From assembly GCF_020010905.1 (NCBI RefSeq), contig NZ_JAGJBY010000001.1, forward strand, positions 2,438,001 through 2,502,000: a stretch of 64,000 bases of DNA. The letters run 5' to 3'. A model generated the notes under the pieces. That model was given only the letters and a program-made list of their open reading frames with translations, did no database searches and was not told the origin of the DNA. The translations under genes were made by a program, and so were the position numbers. Below, one piece after another: positions 41,600 through 50,440 of this stretch (positions are counted from its first letter, which is position 1; each line of letters opens with the position of its first letter). Origin of the DNA: Streptomyces acidiscabies (GTDB lineage Bacteria; Actinomycetota; Actinomycetes; Streptomycetales; Streptomycetaceae).

Positions 41600-42060
41600 G
41601 ACGCTGGCGCTGCGAACTGGCGCTTGACGCCGAGGGGTTCGCTACGGCGCTGGCGCTGCGGGTCGGCGTCTGACGTCAAGAGGCTCGCTTACGGCGCTGG
41701 GCTCGCGAACCGGCGTTTGACGCCGAGGGGCTCGCTTACGACGTCGGTGCTGCAAACCGGCGTCACACGCCGAGGCGTCCCCGCTAACGACCCCGGCCCC
41801 GCGAACCGGCGTCTGACATCGAGGAGTTCGCTTACGGCGCTGGATTCGCGAACCGGCGTTTGACGCCGAGGGGCTCGCTTACGAGGCTGGCGCTGCGAAC
41901 CGGCGTCACGCCGAGGCGTCCGCCAACGACCCCGGCCCTGTGAACCGGCGTCTGACACCGAGGGGCTCGGTTACGACGCCAGCGCTGCGAACCGGCGTCA
42001 CACGCCACGGCGTCCGCTCACGCCCCCAGCCCCGCGAACCGGCACCCGTCACCGAGCCCT
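41600..42060. repeat. 45-49-bp tandem repeat, about ten copies, each with a small hairpin
   Basis: About ten head-to-tail copies follow the pattern GCTGGCGCTGCGAACCGGCG, then TTTGACGCCGAGGGGCTCGC and TTACG. Unit length varies between 45 and 49 bp. Most copies carry a small inverted repeat CGGCGT-TTG-ACGCCG or a variant (CGGCGTCACGCCG), so the array can form a string of hairpins. It fills the convergent gap between the HAD gene and the peptidoglycan-binding gene. The rest of the 640-bp gap (42061-42219) is GC-rich with no gene. Confidence 0.8.
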
Positions 42061-42219
42061 CCGCCCCCGCCCCGCGCGCTCCGCCCCGGCATCAAGACCA
42101 CCGCTCCCCGCCGCGCGCCCAGCGTCGCCGATCCCGCCGTACCTCTCGGCACCGCGAAAGTCACCGCGCTCCGTACCCCCGCTCGCCCCCTCCGACGCCG
42201 AAGGCCCCGGCTCTCCCCT

Positions 42220-43362
42220 TCAAGGTTCCTTCGTCTCCTTCTCCAACCGCTCCCGCGTCGCCGCCCCGTACACCCCCAGCTCGTCGCCGGTGATGTTCCG
42301 CGACCACTGGTAGTTCTTGAGCGCGTTCTCGACCGGCTCGTCGAAGACCCCGTCCGCGTCCTCGCCGTACAGGGACAACTCCTTGAGCCGCAGCTGAAGT
42401 TCCCGCACCTCCGTACCCGTGTCCCCACGCCGCAGCACCGCGACCGTGAGGCTCGGGACCTGGCGCTGGTCGTCGGCGGCCCCGCCGGAGGGGGACGCCT
42501 CGGCGGAGGGCGAGCCACTCGCGGAGGGCGAGGGCGAGGAGGAGCGGGAGGGCGTAGGGGAGGGCGAGGGCGCCGCACTCTCGGACGGGGTCGCCGCCTC
42601 GGACACGGGCGCGGGGACGGCGGACCGCTCGGCCGGCGCCTCGACGGACGCCGCCACGGTCCGGGACGGCACCGGCACCGCCGCACGGATGTCCTCCGGC
42701 GGCGAACCGTCGCGCACGGGCGCGTCGTACGCGAAGAGCCCGCTCGCGAACCCGGCAGCGGCGAGGATGGCGACAACGGCACCGCTGGTCGTGAGAAGAA
42801 CCGTCCGCCGACGACGGCTGCCGGGCTCCGGAACGCCGTCCGGGTCTACGCCACCCAGGGACCCCACGTCGCCCAGCGATCCCGCATCCCCCGCAGGTAT
42901 TACGCCGTCCAGGGGTCCTACGCCTCCCGCCCCCGCACCCCTCGCCACCCCGTCATACCCCGATACCCCTACCTCTCCAGAGCCACGACGAGCACCGGTA
43001 CCTCCACCAGGAACCCTCGGCAGCGGGGCCGTAGCCATCGCGTCCGGAAACGATTCGGCAGAAGCGGGAACAGCCCGCAACGGCATCGTCGCATCGGCCG
43101 GAGGCCCAGGCGGCCGACCCCCGGCGACCGGCGCCCCCGCCGTACCCGCCAGCTCCACATAGGGACGTATCCGCAGCGGATCGAAGTCCTCCGCGGCGGC
43201 GGCCTCCGCGAGCCGCGCCTCCTTCAGCGTCTCGGCGGCCCGCCGCGCGCAGTCGCAGGACGGCGTGCTGTCGGCGGCACGCAGGGCCCCGCACTCCGGG
43301 CAGGGGTGCCCGTACGGCCCCTGCGGCCCGGCGGGTCCCTCGCGCCCCGTCGGCTCGTTCAC
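42220..43362 (-). CDS. membrane protein with zinc-ribbon head and peptidoglycan-binding domain
   Basis: A 380-residue protein starting at GTG 43362. The cytosolic N-terminus contains a Cys cluster (HPCPECGALR, then CDCARRAAETL) typical of a zinc ribbon. One transmembrane helix at about residues 190-212 (TVLLTTSGAVVAILAAAGFASGLFAY) leads to a Ser/Pro/Ala-rich linker and a C-terminal PG_binding_1 domain (LRRGDTGTEVRELQLRLKELSLY, then FDEPVENALKNYQ and GVYGAATRERLE). It probably anchors to, or senses, peptidoglycan from the membrane. It is divergent from the MFS gene. Confidence 0.85.
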   Translation of the reverse strand: MNEPTGREGPAGPQGPYGHPCPECGALRAADSTPSCDCARRAAETLKEARLAEAAAAEDFDPLRIRPYVELAGTAGAPVAGGRPPGPPADATMPLRAVPASAESFPDAMATAPLPRVPGGGTGARRGSGEVGVSGYDGVARGAGAGGVGPLDGVIPAGDAGSLGDVGSLGGVDPDGVPEPGSRRRRTVLLTTSGAVVAILAAAGFASGLFAYDAPVRDGSPPEDIRAAVPVPSRTVAASVEAPAERSAVPAPVSEAATPSESAAPSPSPTPSRSSSPSPSASGSPSAEASPSGGAADDQRQVPSLTVAVLRRGDTGTEVRELQLRLKELSLYGEDADGVFDEPVENALKNYQWSRNITGDELGVYGAATRERLEKETKEP

Positions 43363-43547
43363 GCCTTCACCCCTCCCCGTGGGAACTCCGGAAATTATGC
43401 AGATCCTCCACACTCATGGCACGCCCCCATCGCACCACACGTCACAGGCCGCGAGATGGCCGGAAACAATCTCCCGCACACCTCGACAGGCCGTTCCGGG
43501 CGACACCGACCACCATGGGAGGGACACGAGAGCCGAAGGAGGTCTCC

Positions 43548-45569
43548 ATGGCCTTGGACGCAGGGACGGCCGCGAAAGATCCGCACCGCGAGCATGTTGG
43601 CGGAAACGTCATGGTGTCGATCGGAGCCCTGCTGCTGGGCATGTTGCTCGCGGCCCTCGACCAGACGATCGTCTCCACGGCGCTTCCCACGATCGTCAGC
43701 GACCTCGGCGGCCTGGAACACCTCTCGTGGGTGGTGACCGCCTACCTCCTCGCCTCCACCGCGGCAACCCCCTTGTGGGGAAAGCTCGGTGACCAGTACG
43801 GCCGAAAACGACTGTTCCAGACGGCGATCGTGCTCTTCCTGATCGGTTCCGCTCTCTGCGGAACGGCCCAGAACATGCCGCAGTTGATCGCTTTCCGGGC
43901 GCTCCAGGGCCTGGGCGGCGGCGGGTTGATGGTCCTGTCGATGGCGATCGTCGGCGACCTCGTCCCGCCCCGTGAACGCGGGCGCTACCAGGGCCTGTTC
44001 GGCGCGGTCTTCGGCGCGACGAGCGTCCTGGGCCCGCTGCTCGGCGGCGTCTTCACCGAACACCTCAGCTGGCGCTGGGTGTTCTACGTCAACCTCCCCG
44101 TCGGTGCCGTCGCGCTCGCCGTCATCGCGGCCGTCCTGCACATCCCGCGCCGCACCACCCGGCACGTCATCGACTACCTCGGCACCCTCCTGATCGCCTC
44201 CGTCGCCACCTGCCTCGTCCTGGTCGCCTCCCTCGGCGGTACGACGTGGGCGTGGGGCTCGTTCCAGGTGATCGGCCTGCTGGTGCTGGGAGTTGTGCTC
44301 GCCGCCGCCTTCGTCGTGGTCGAACGCCGGGCCGCCGAGCCGGTGTTGCCGCTGAAGCTGTTCGGCATCCGCACCTTCACCCTCTCCGCCGTCATCAGCT
44401 TCATCGTCGGGTTCGCGATGTTCGGCGCGATGACCTACCTGCCGACGTTCCTCCAGGTCGTGCAGGGCGTCTCGCCGACCATGTCCGGCGTCCACATGCT
44501 GCCGATGGTCGCCGGGCTGCTGATCTCCTCGACCCTCTCCGGCCAGATCGTCAGCCGCACCGGCCGCTGGAAGGTGTTCCCCGTCGCCGGGACCGCCGTC
44601 ACCACCCTCGGCCTGCTGCTCCTGCACCGCCTCGACGAGGACAGCCCGACCGGCGAGATGAGCGCGTACTTCTTCGTCTTCGGCCTCGGACTCGGCCTGG
44701 TCATGCAGGTACTTGTCCTGATCGTCCAAAACTCCGTGTCCTACGAGGACTTGGGCGTCGCCACGTCCGGCGCGACCTTCTTCCGCTCGATCGGCGCGTC
44801 CTTCGGCGTCGCCGTCTTCGGCACGGTCTTCGCGAGCCGCCTCTCCGACAAACTCGCCTCCGCCTTCAGGGGAGTTGAGGGTCTCCCGGCAGGGTTCGAC
44901 GCCGACACCCTGAAGTCCGACCCGCGCGGCATCACCCAACTCCCGCCCGCGCTACGGCCGCCCGCCCTGCACGCCTACGCCTCCTCCATCACCGACGTGT
45001 TCCTGTACGCCGCGCCCGTCGCCCTCCTCGGCTTCGTGCTCGCCTGGTTCCTCAAGGAGGACAAGCTGCGCTCCTCGGTGACCGCGCCGGACGTCACCCA
45101 GACCCTCGCCAGCAACCCCGTCGAGCGCTCCTCGTACGACGAGGTGTGCCGGGCGCTGTCCGTCCTCGGCACGCGCGAGGGACGCCGGGAGGTGTACCGG
45201 ACGATCACCGCCCGCGCGGGCTACGACCTGCTGCCGGCGGCGAGTTGGATCCTGCTGCGGATCCGGAAGTACGGCAGCGTCGAGCCGGGGAGGCTCGCGG
45301 ACCAGAGCCCCGTCCCGCTCGCCGTGATCATCGAGGGGGCCCGGCAGGTCGAGGAGAACGGACTGGCCCGCCGGGAAGGGATGGAACTGCGGCTCACCGC
45401 CCGGGGACGCGAGGTCGCCGAGCGGCTCGCCGAGGCGCGGGAGGAGTCGCTCGCGGAGATGCTGGGGGACTGGTGGGGCCCTGACCGGCCGACCGATCTG
45501 GTGCGGCTGGTCCGGGAGTTGAACGGGGAGCTGTGCGGGTCGGTGCAGGAGCAGCCTCAACGAGCCTGA
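43548..45569 (+). CDS. DHA2-type MFS drug exporter fused to a winged-helix domain
   Basis: A 673-residue protein starting at ATG 43548 behind AGGAGG. Residues about 25-505 form a 14-helix DHA2 MFS exporter with motif A GKLGDQYGRKRLF, motif LDQTIVSTALPTI in helix 1, motif B RALQGLGGGG and motif C GPLLGGVFTEHLSWRW. Residues about 540-673 are soluble and look like a MarR-type winged helix (SWILLRIRKYGSVEPGRLADQ, then GARQVEENGLARREGMELRLTARGREVAERL). The fusion suggests cytosolic control of transport or regulator tethering. Its 3' end overlaps the convergent GNAT gene by 13 bases. Confidence 0.88.
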   Translation: MALDAGTAAKDPHREHVGGNVMVSIGALLLGMLLAALDQTIVSTALPTIVSDLGGLEHLSWVVTAYLLASTAATPLWGKLGDQYGRKRLFQTAIVLFLIGSALCGTAQNMPQLIAFRALQGLGGGGLMVLSMAIVGDLVPPRERGRYQGLFGAVFGATSVLGPLLGGVFTEHLSWRWVFYVNLPVGAVALAVIAAVLHIPRRTTRHVIDYLGTLLIASVATCLVLVASLGGTTWAWGSFQVIGLLVLGVVLAAAFVVVERRAAEPVLPLKLFGIRTFTLSAVISFIVGFAMFGAMTYLPTFLQVVQGVSPTMSGVHMLPMVAGLLISSTLSGQIVSRTGRWKVFPVAGTAVTTLGLLLLHRLDEDSPTGEMSAYFFVFGLGLGLVMQVLVLIVQNSVSYEDLGVATSGATFFRSIGASFGVAVFGTVFASRLSDKLASAFRGVEGLPAGFDADTLKSDPRGITQLPPALRPPALHAYASSITDVFLYAAPVALLGFVLAWFLKEDKLRSSVTAPDVTQTLASNPVERSSYDEVCRALSVLGTREGRREVYRTITARAGYDLLPAASWILLRIRKYGSVEPGRLADQSPVPLAVIIEGARQVEENGLARREGMELRLTARGREVAERLAEAREESLAEMLGDWWGPDRPTDLVRLVRELNGELCGSVQEQPQRA

Positions 45570-46060
45570 ATCCGGAGGGACTTCGTGAACCAGTGCTCCG
45601 CGTACTGGTCGTCGTTGTACCGCTCGGTCTCCGTGTACCCCAGGCGCGCGTACAACGCCCTCGCCTCCACCAGGTCGCTCCGCGTGTCCAGGATCATGCG
45701 CGCGGCCCCCGCCTCCCGTGCGGCGTCCTCCGCCGCGCCCACCAGGAGCGCCGCCCCGCCCTTGCCCCGCAGCTCCGGCAGCACGAAGACGCGGGTCAAC
45801 TCGGCCGTGTCCGGCGCCCGGAAGCGCACCCCCGCCGTACCGGCCGCCTCACCGTCGTACCGGCCCACCAGCAACACCCCCTGTGGCGAGGCGAGTTCGG
45901 CGCCGGCGCGGGCGTGGATCTCGCGCTCCAGCTCGGCCGGGTCGGTGGTGCGGTTCTCGTGGAGGAGGTACCAGCGGTCGCTCACCTCCGTGTAGTACGC
46001 GCGCCACAGCGCTAGCGCGGCGGGGGAGTCGGGGAGTTCCGGGGTGATCGTCCAGGGCAT
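45557..46060 (-). CDS. GNAT-family N-acetyltransferase
   Basis: A 167-residue acetyltransferase starting at ATG 46060. The acetyl-CoA site is VFVLPELRGKGGAALLVGAAEDAAREAG (R-x-x-G-x-G/A), followed by ARMILDTRSDLVEARALYARLGYTETERY, a typical GNAT motif B. The substrate is unknown. It ends 13 bp inside the MFS gene on the opposite strand. A longer upstream frame exists but has no family similarity. Confidence 0.88.
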   Translation of the reverse strand: MPWTITPELPDSPAALALWRAYYTEVSDRWYLLHENRTTDPAELEREIHARAGAELASPQGVLLVGRYDGEAAGTAGVRFRAPDTAELTRVFVLPELRGKGGAALLVGAAEDAAREAGAARMILDTRSDLVEARALYARLGYTETERYNDDQYAEHWFTKSLRIQAR

Positions 46061-46185
46061 GGGACATTCTCCGGGCGTGGCCGGGCGGTGGCGCAAGCGA
46101 TATACGGAGCGGCTGTTTGTGTGCCGCTTTCCGGGCAACTCGGAAGGAGAACCGGCCCGTTGGGCCGAGACACCGGAAGGCAGCC

Positions 46186-46806
46186 ATGTCCACAGGCGTG
46201 ATCGTCGTTCTGATCGTCGTCGGCGTGCTCGTCGTCGCAGCGGCGGGTTTCCTCGGAGTGCGCCGCACCCAGGGCGGGGGGTCCTTGAAGCGGCGGTTCG
46301 GTCCCGAGTACGGGCGGGCCGTGGCCCGGCACGACGGGGATGTCCGGGCCGCCGAACGGGAGTTGACGGCTCTCCTCGAACGTCACGGGGGCTTGCAGGA
46401 GCGTCCCCTCGAAGCCGGGGAGCAGGAGAAGTTCCAGGAGCGGTGGCGGGCCGCGCAGGAGCGGTTCGTGGAGTCGCCCCGGGAGGCCGCCGCCGAAGTG
46501 GACCAGTTGCTCGGGGAGTTGGCGGGGACGCGGGGGTATCCGCGGGCCGAGGACTTCGACGAGCAGGTCGCGGCGCTGGCCGTGCACCATGCCGGGCACG
46601 TCGACGGGTACCGGCATGTGCGGCACGTGGTCGGCGAGGGCGGTGAGGACACGGAGGACGCGCGCAAGGCCGTACTCGAAGCCCGGGCGCTGTTCCGGGA
46701 GTTGGTCGGCGAGCCGAAGGCACTGGCGCGCACCGCGTCGCGCGACACCGAGAAGGCGAGGGCCCGTCGCGTACCGGCGGTGCTCCAGCGGATTCAGGCC
46801 AAGTGA
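46186..46806 (+). CDS. membrane-anchored helical protein, unknown
   Basis: A 206-residue protein starting at ATG 46186 behind GGAAGG. One N-terminal transmembrane helix (STGVIVVLIVVGVLVVAAAGFLGV) is followed by a cytosolic helical domain: SLKRRFGPEYGRAVARHDGDVRAAERELTALL, then FQERWRAAQERFVESPREAA and AEVDQLLGELAGTRGYP. The pattern FVESPREAAAEVDQLLGEL is echoed in the next gene, suggesting a shared module. It has a family-like character often annotated as a 'secreted/membrane protein' in Streptomyces. No enzyme motif. Confidence 0.7.
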   Translation: MSTGVIVVLIVVGVLVVAAAGFLGVRRTQGGGSLKRRFGPEYGRAVARHDGDVRAAERELTALLERHGGLQERPLEAGEQEKFQERWRAAQERFVESPREAAAEVDQLLGELAGTRGYPRAEDFDEQVAALAVHHAGHVDGYRHVRHVVGEGGEDTEDARKAVLEARALFRELVGEPKALARTASRDTEKARARRVPAVLQRIQAK

Positions 46807-46820
46807 GGAGGGGTTGAGGG

Positions 46821-47243
46821 ATGACTGAGGAGATGGGGACGCCTCGGAAAGGGGCGCCTCAAGGACGTACAGGTGCCGGAGACCCTCCGGCGGCCACAGC
46901 CGTACCTGCGAAGACACCCACGGGCATGCCTGCGGCGCCGCCGGTGAAAACCGGTGAGAGCGGTTACCGGCATGGCTCACCGCTGATCCCCCGCGATGAG
47001 AGCGACAAGCTGGAGCTGCGGATGCGGCACGCGCTCGCCGGGTTCGTCGACGAGCCGAAGGAAGCCGTCGTCGAGGCGGATCAGGTGCTGGAGGAGCTGA
47101 CGGCGCGGGTCACCGAGGCGATCACGCGCAGGCGCCGGACCGTACGCGGGGCCTGGCAGACGGGGGAGGGCGGCGACACCGAGCAACTGCGGCTGGCGCT
47201 GCGGGACTACCGGGAGTTGTGCGAGCGGTTGCTGCACGTGTGA
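46821..47243 (+). CDS. hypothetical protein sharing a helical module with the preceding gene
   Basis: A 140-residue soluble protein starting at ATG 46821, 14 bp after the previous stop, so cotranscribed. The first 55 residues are Pro/Gly/Thr-rich and disordered. The rest is helical and contains FVDEPKEAVVEADQVLEEL, which matches FVESPREAAAEVDQLLGEL of the upstream protein, and GDTEQLRLALRDYRELCERLL, which echoes DTEDARKAVLEARALFRELV there. The two proteins probably interact or arose by duplication of this module. Confidence 0.7.
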   Translation: MTEEMGTPRKGAPQGRTGAGDPPAATAVPAKTPTGMPAAPPVKTGESGYRHGSPLIPRDESDKLELRMRHALAGFVDEPKEAVVEADQVLEELTARVTEAITRRRRTVRGAWQTGEGGDTEQLRLALRDYRELCERLLHV

Positions 47244-47317
47244 AGGGAGTTGGGCGCCGGGGCCGTCGTACACAAGCCGACTGTCGTGCGCGGGCCCGGC
47301 GCCCGTCTCAAGTCCCC

Positions 47318-47752
47318 TCAGGGCGCGGGGCGTTCGCCGTCCGCCGGGGGCGTGTTCCGCCGCGCGCGCCACTCCTCGACGACCGCCTCCACGTCGTACG
47401 GCTTCTTGCCGAGCGGTGGTCCCGGCGGCGGACGGAACATCATGTCCCGGATCTTCGCGTTGACTTCGGTGAGGATCTTGCGGGCCGCGTACTCCGAGGG
47501 CGCCTCCAGCGCCGCCGCGAGCGCGTCCTCCGCCTCCTTGCGCAGGGCGAGCGCGGGCGGGAGCACGGACCAGCCCTCGCGGGCCATCTTCCGCTTGATC
47601 CACCAGAGTTCGTCGTACGAGGAGTCCACCCCGGCGGGGAGCGGCTTGCCCGCGCCCGTCAGCCCGTCGAACTCCCCGCGCGCCTGCGCGTCCTGGATCT
47701 GCTTGTCCACCCAGGATTCGAACGGCACCCCTGGTGGCTTTCGCTCGGTCAT
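47318..47752 (-). CDS. DUF1992 (DnaJC28-like) protein
   Basis: A 144-residue protein starting at ATG 47752. The DUF1992 signature FESWVDKQIQDAQARGEFDGL, then LTGAGKPLP and DELWWIKRKMAREGW, is clear, followed by two helices and a proline-rich tail. The domain is shared with eukaryotic DnaJ homologue C28 and bacterial YhdN-type proteins; its role is unknown. The frame ends 74 bp from the convergent helical-protein gene. Confidence 0.88.
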   Translation of the reverse strand: MTERKPPGVPFESWVDKQIQDAQARGEFDGLTGAGKPLPAGVDSSYDELWWIKRKMAREGWSVLPPALALRKEAEDALAAALEAPSEYAARKILTEVNAKIRDMMFRPPPGPPLGKKPYDVEAVVEEWRARRNTPPADGERPAP

Positions 47753-47890
47753 GCGTCCATTGTGCCGGACGCGGTGTCGCCGGGCGATTTATCATTTCCG
47801 CCGCTGTGCAATGCCGTTTCGGACGCTGTGACCGTCCGGGGGGTCTGGGACATGCCGGGCGGACGTCCGGCGGACACAAGGGGAACGCAC

Positions 47891-48283
47891 GTGCTCGAAC
47901 TCACCATGGCCTCCGTCTCCGCGGTGGAGGAGGGGGCCACGGCAGGGATGCTCATGGCCGACGCGGACAGCGAGCCGGGGGCGGTGCTGCGGGTGGGCCG
48001 CGACACCACCGTCTGCCGCCTCGCGACCCCCCAGGACTGGCTCTTCGTCTCCCGCATCCACCTCGAATTCCTCTGCGGCCCCGAATCCACCTGGCAAGTC
48101 ACCTGGCTCCGCGGCTCCCAGGACGACCCCTCCTCCGAAGTCCGCCTGGTATCGGGCCAGTACGCCCAGCCGATCCCCTACGGCAGCACCGTCACCCTCC
48201 CCCGAGGCGGCTCCGGAGAAATCATCATCACGGACCGCACGAGCCCGCGCAGCGTGAACGTGGGCTTCTACCACGAGGGTTGA
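47891..48283 (+). CDS. FHA-like domain protein
   Basis: A 130-residue protein starting at GTG 47891 with AGGGGAA six bases upstream. The centre has the forkhead-associated pattern: AVLRVGRDTTVC (GR), LFVSRIHLEFLC (SR-x-H) and a string of short beta strands afterwards. The usual final N/G motif is less clear, so phosphothreonine binding is probable but not certain. It is convergent with the ArsR-type gene, seven bases apart. Cotranscription partners are absent. Confidence 0.72.
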   Translation: MLELTMASVSAVEEGATAGMLMADADSEPGAVLRVGRDTTVCRLATPQDWLFVSRIHLEFLCGPESTWQVTWLRGSQDDPSSEVRLVSGQYAQPIPYGSTVTLPRGGSGEIIITDRTSPRSVNVGFYHEG

Positions 48284-48289
48284 GAGCGG

Positions 48290-49285
48290 CTAGGCGCTCA
48301 GCAGGTCAAGCAGTTCGCTCCCCAGCGTCGAGCGGTGGACCACGACGTACTGGCCCTCGCGGCGGCGCTGGAGGAGGCCCGCGTTCTCCAGGCGGGCGCA
48401 GTGGTGGGACAGGGTTGCCGGGGCGTAGCGCAGGGCGGTCGCCAGGTCGCCCATGGCGGTGGGGCGGGTGGTCGCGCGGAGGATGGCGGAGCGGGCGTCG
48501 CCGAGGAGGAGGCGGGCGGGGTCGGTGGGCGAGGGGGAGGGCGCGGGTGAGGCCGTGGGGGACCACAGGGAGCGCAGGCCGGGCAGCGGGTAGCCGACCC
48601 AGGCGAAGTCCGGGTGGTCGAAGGCGAACAGGGACGCCGAGCCGCCCGAGACGACGGGGACGAGGATGATGCGGCGGCCGTCCAGCGCGAAGCGTTCGGG
48701 GTGGCCGTCGGGCAGGTGGAGGACGGAGTCGGTGTACCGGTAGCGGGGGCTGAGCGTGGCCAGCACCGTGTCCGGGCGCCCCAGGACCATCGCCCCGCCC
48801 ACCCGCTCGGCCTCCCGCCGCAACCCCTCCTGCGCCGCCCGCCACACCGGCCGTACCGCCTCCCACAGCGCCCGCATCACCGCCCCGTACCGCTCCAGCC
48901 ACCGCCCGGGCCGGTCGACGACCGGCCGCCACTGCTCGGGCGGCGCCCCCGCGAACTCCTCCTCCAGGGCCGCGAGAAGACGGTCGGCGGGCAGGTCCAG
49001 GAGCTGTTCCAGATGGTGCTCGGCGCCGTCGCGCGACATGGACGCGGTCGGCGTCAGACAGTCGGGGATCGCCGGATGCCCGGGCGCGAACAGCGGACGC
49101 AGCGTCTCGCGCACGTGCGCGGGCACCTCGCGCCGTACGGCGTCGCGCGCCGCCGGCGGCACGGCGTGGCGGCGGTCGCCGTACAGGTCCGCCGTCAGGG
49201 AAAGCAGGCTCGCCCCCGGATGCGGCACGAATTGCATCCGGATCTCGGACACGTCACCGAGGCAGAGCTGGGAATACGTGGTCAT
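48290..49285 (-). CDS. ArsR-type winged-helix regulator next to the RiPP operon
   Basis: A 331-residue protein starting at ATG 49285. The C-terminal 80 residues are an ArsR-like winged helix (LLLGDARSAILRATTRPTAMGDLATALRYAPATLSHHCARLENAGLLQRRREGQY). The N-terminal 240 residues form a large domain of the DUF5937 type, probably a ligand or metabolite sensor. There are no Cys clusters, so metal sensing is unlikely. It is divergent from the kinase gene across 126 bp containing an inverted repeat, making it the likely local regulator of the RiPP operon. Confidence 0.85.
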   Translation of the reverse strand: MTTYSQLCLGDVSEIRMQFVPHPGASLLSLTADLYGDRRHAVPPAARDAVRREVPAHVRETLRPLFAPGHPAIPDCLTPTASMSRDGAEHHLEQLLDLPADRLLAALEEEFAGAPPEQWRPVVDRPGRWLERYGAVMRALWEAVRPVWRAAQEGLRREAERVGGAMVLGRPDTVLATLSPRYRYTDSVLHLPDGHPERFALDGRRIILVPVVSGGSASLFAFDHPDFAWVGYPLPGLRSLWSPTASPAPSPSPTDPARLLLGDARSAILRATTRPTAMGDLATALRYAPATLSHHCARLENAGLLQRRREGQYVVVHRSTLGSELLDLLSA

Positions 49286-49298
49286 CGAACTCCCCCGT

Positions 49299-49329
49299 TT
49301 CGTTTGCACGTGATCAGACGCGAAACGAA
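49299..49329. promoter_or_regulatory. inverted repeat in the divergent RiPP promoter region
   Basis: TTCGTTT (49299-49305) and AAACGAA (49323-49329) form a 7-bp inverted repeat with a 17-base spacer, 14 bp upstream of the ArsR-type start. A perfect GAAGATCTTC palindrome lies at 49359-49368. Either could be the operator controlling both directions. Confidence 0.45.
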
Positions 49330-49411
49330 CTCCGCCGGTTGCGTCCGCAAGACTTTTTGAAGATCTTCGAAATGCTTGTCCGCACCGAAAGGCATTTGCG
49401 AGAGTCGAGGC

Positions 49412-50440
49412 ATGCCCGACGCGGAGATAGCAGAATTCGTGAGACAGCGGGGGTACGGGGAATTCGTCTCGGACACCGTGGTGACCTATCCAGGCCGCAA
49501 TCCGAACATGGCGGGACGCACGACCAGCGGGACCGACGTGTTCGCCAAGCGCACCGCCGGCCCGCACACCGGGCACGGCGCCCGCCTGGAGGACCTCGGA
49601 CCGGCCCTGACCTGGCACCATCTGCGCTGGCCTGCCGTCCTGGCGGCCGACCCGGACCGCCGTATCCACCTGACCCGCTGGGTCGGCGACGCCCGCACGG
49701 CGGCCGACGCGGTGACCGCCGGGGAATTCCCGGACGCCCTCGCCCACGCCCTGGGCGCCGCGCTCGGCGAACTCCACGCGGCCCGTTTCACCCCGGACCA
49801 CCTCGACCGCCGCCCGCTCCCGATGCCCTCGGTCCGCGTCTTCTCCGCCCTGTCGGCGGCCCAGTACCTGGAAAGCAGCGGCGGCCTCATCGAACTCTGG
49901 CGCATTCTCCAGGGCGACGACCACCTGAAAGAAGCGGTCGCGAATCTCAGGAAAGACGAGAAAGCGGCGCCCCAGGTTCCCATCCACGCCGATCTCCGCC
50001 TGGACCAGATACTCGTCGCCGACGGGGAACTGCTCGTCACGGACTGGGAGGAATTCCGGTACGGCGACGCCGCGCGCGACCTCGGCACCACCGTGGGCGA
50101 GTTCCTGCACCGCAGTGTCGTCGGCATCGCCGCCGAGGAGATCGACACGGCCGGCGCGGACGACGAGATCGTCGCGAGGGGCGTCCGCAACCTCCAGGAG
50201 GCGCTCCCCACGCTGGAGGCGTTCACCCGCGGCTACCGCGCGGTGCGCCCCGGCCGCGACCGCGACCTGGCCCGCCGCGCGGTCGCCTTCGCCGGCTGGC
50301 ACCTCCTCGACCGGGTGATGGCCGCGGCGGCGTACGGCGCCGAACTCACGCCCGTGCACCGCGCGGCGGTCGGCGTGGGCCGTACGGCGCTGGCGCGCCC
50401 CGCCGTGTACGTCGGCGTCCTGGGCCTGGAGGCGCTGTGA
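49412..50440 (+). CDS. APH-type RiPP kinase (class V lanthipeptide LanK / thioamitide TvaC-like)
   Basis: A 342-residue aminoglycoside-phosphotransferase-fold protein starting at ATG 49412. The N-lobe has FAKRTAG (candidate ATP-contacting Lys47). The catalytic loop IHADLRLDQI (H192, D194, with Gln199 in the usual Asn place) and the metal motif VTDWEEFRYGDAARDLG (D211) are intact, so it should bind ATP and transfer phosphate. In class V lanthipeptide and thioamitide clusters, such kinases phosphorylate Ser/Thr of the precursor before elimination to Dha/Dhb. It is coupled by GTGA to the HopA1 gene. Confidence 0.82.
   Translation: MPDAEIAEFVRQRGYGEFVSDTVVTYPGRNPNMAGRTTSGTDVFAKRTAGPHTGHGARLEDLGPALTWHHLRWPAVLAADPDRRIHLTRWVGDARTAADAVTAGEFPDALAHALGAALGELHAARFTPDHLDRRPLPMPSVRVFSALSAAQYLESSGGLIELWRILQGDDHLKEAVANLRKDEKAAPQVPIHADLRLDQILVADGELLVTDWEEFRYGDAARDLGTTVGEFLHRSVVGIAAEEIDTAGADDEIVARGVRNLQEALPTLEAFTRGYRAVRPGRDRDLARRAVAFAGWHLLDRVMAAAAYGAELTPVHRAAVGVGRTALARPAVYVGVLGLEAL

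Noticed and set aside
41600..42060. CRISPR array
   Set aside because: The units repeat end to end with similar 'spacers' and variable length. There is no leader and no cas gene in the window.
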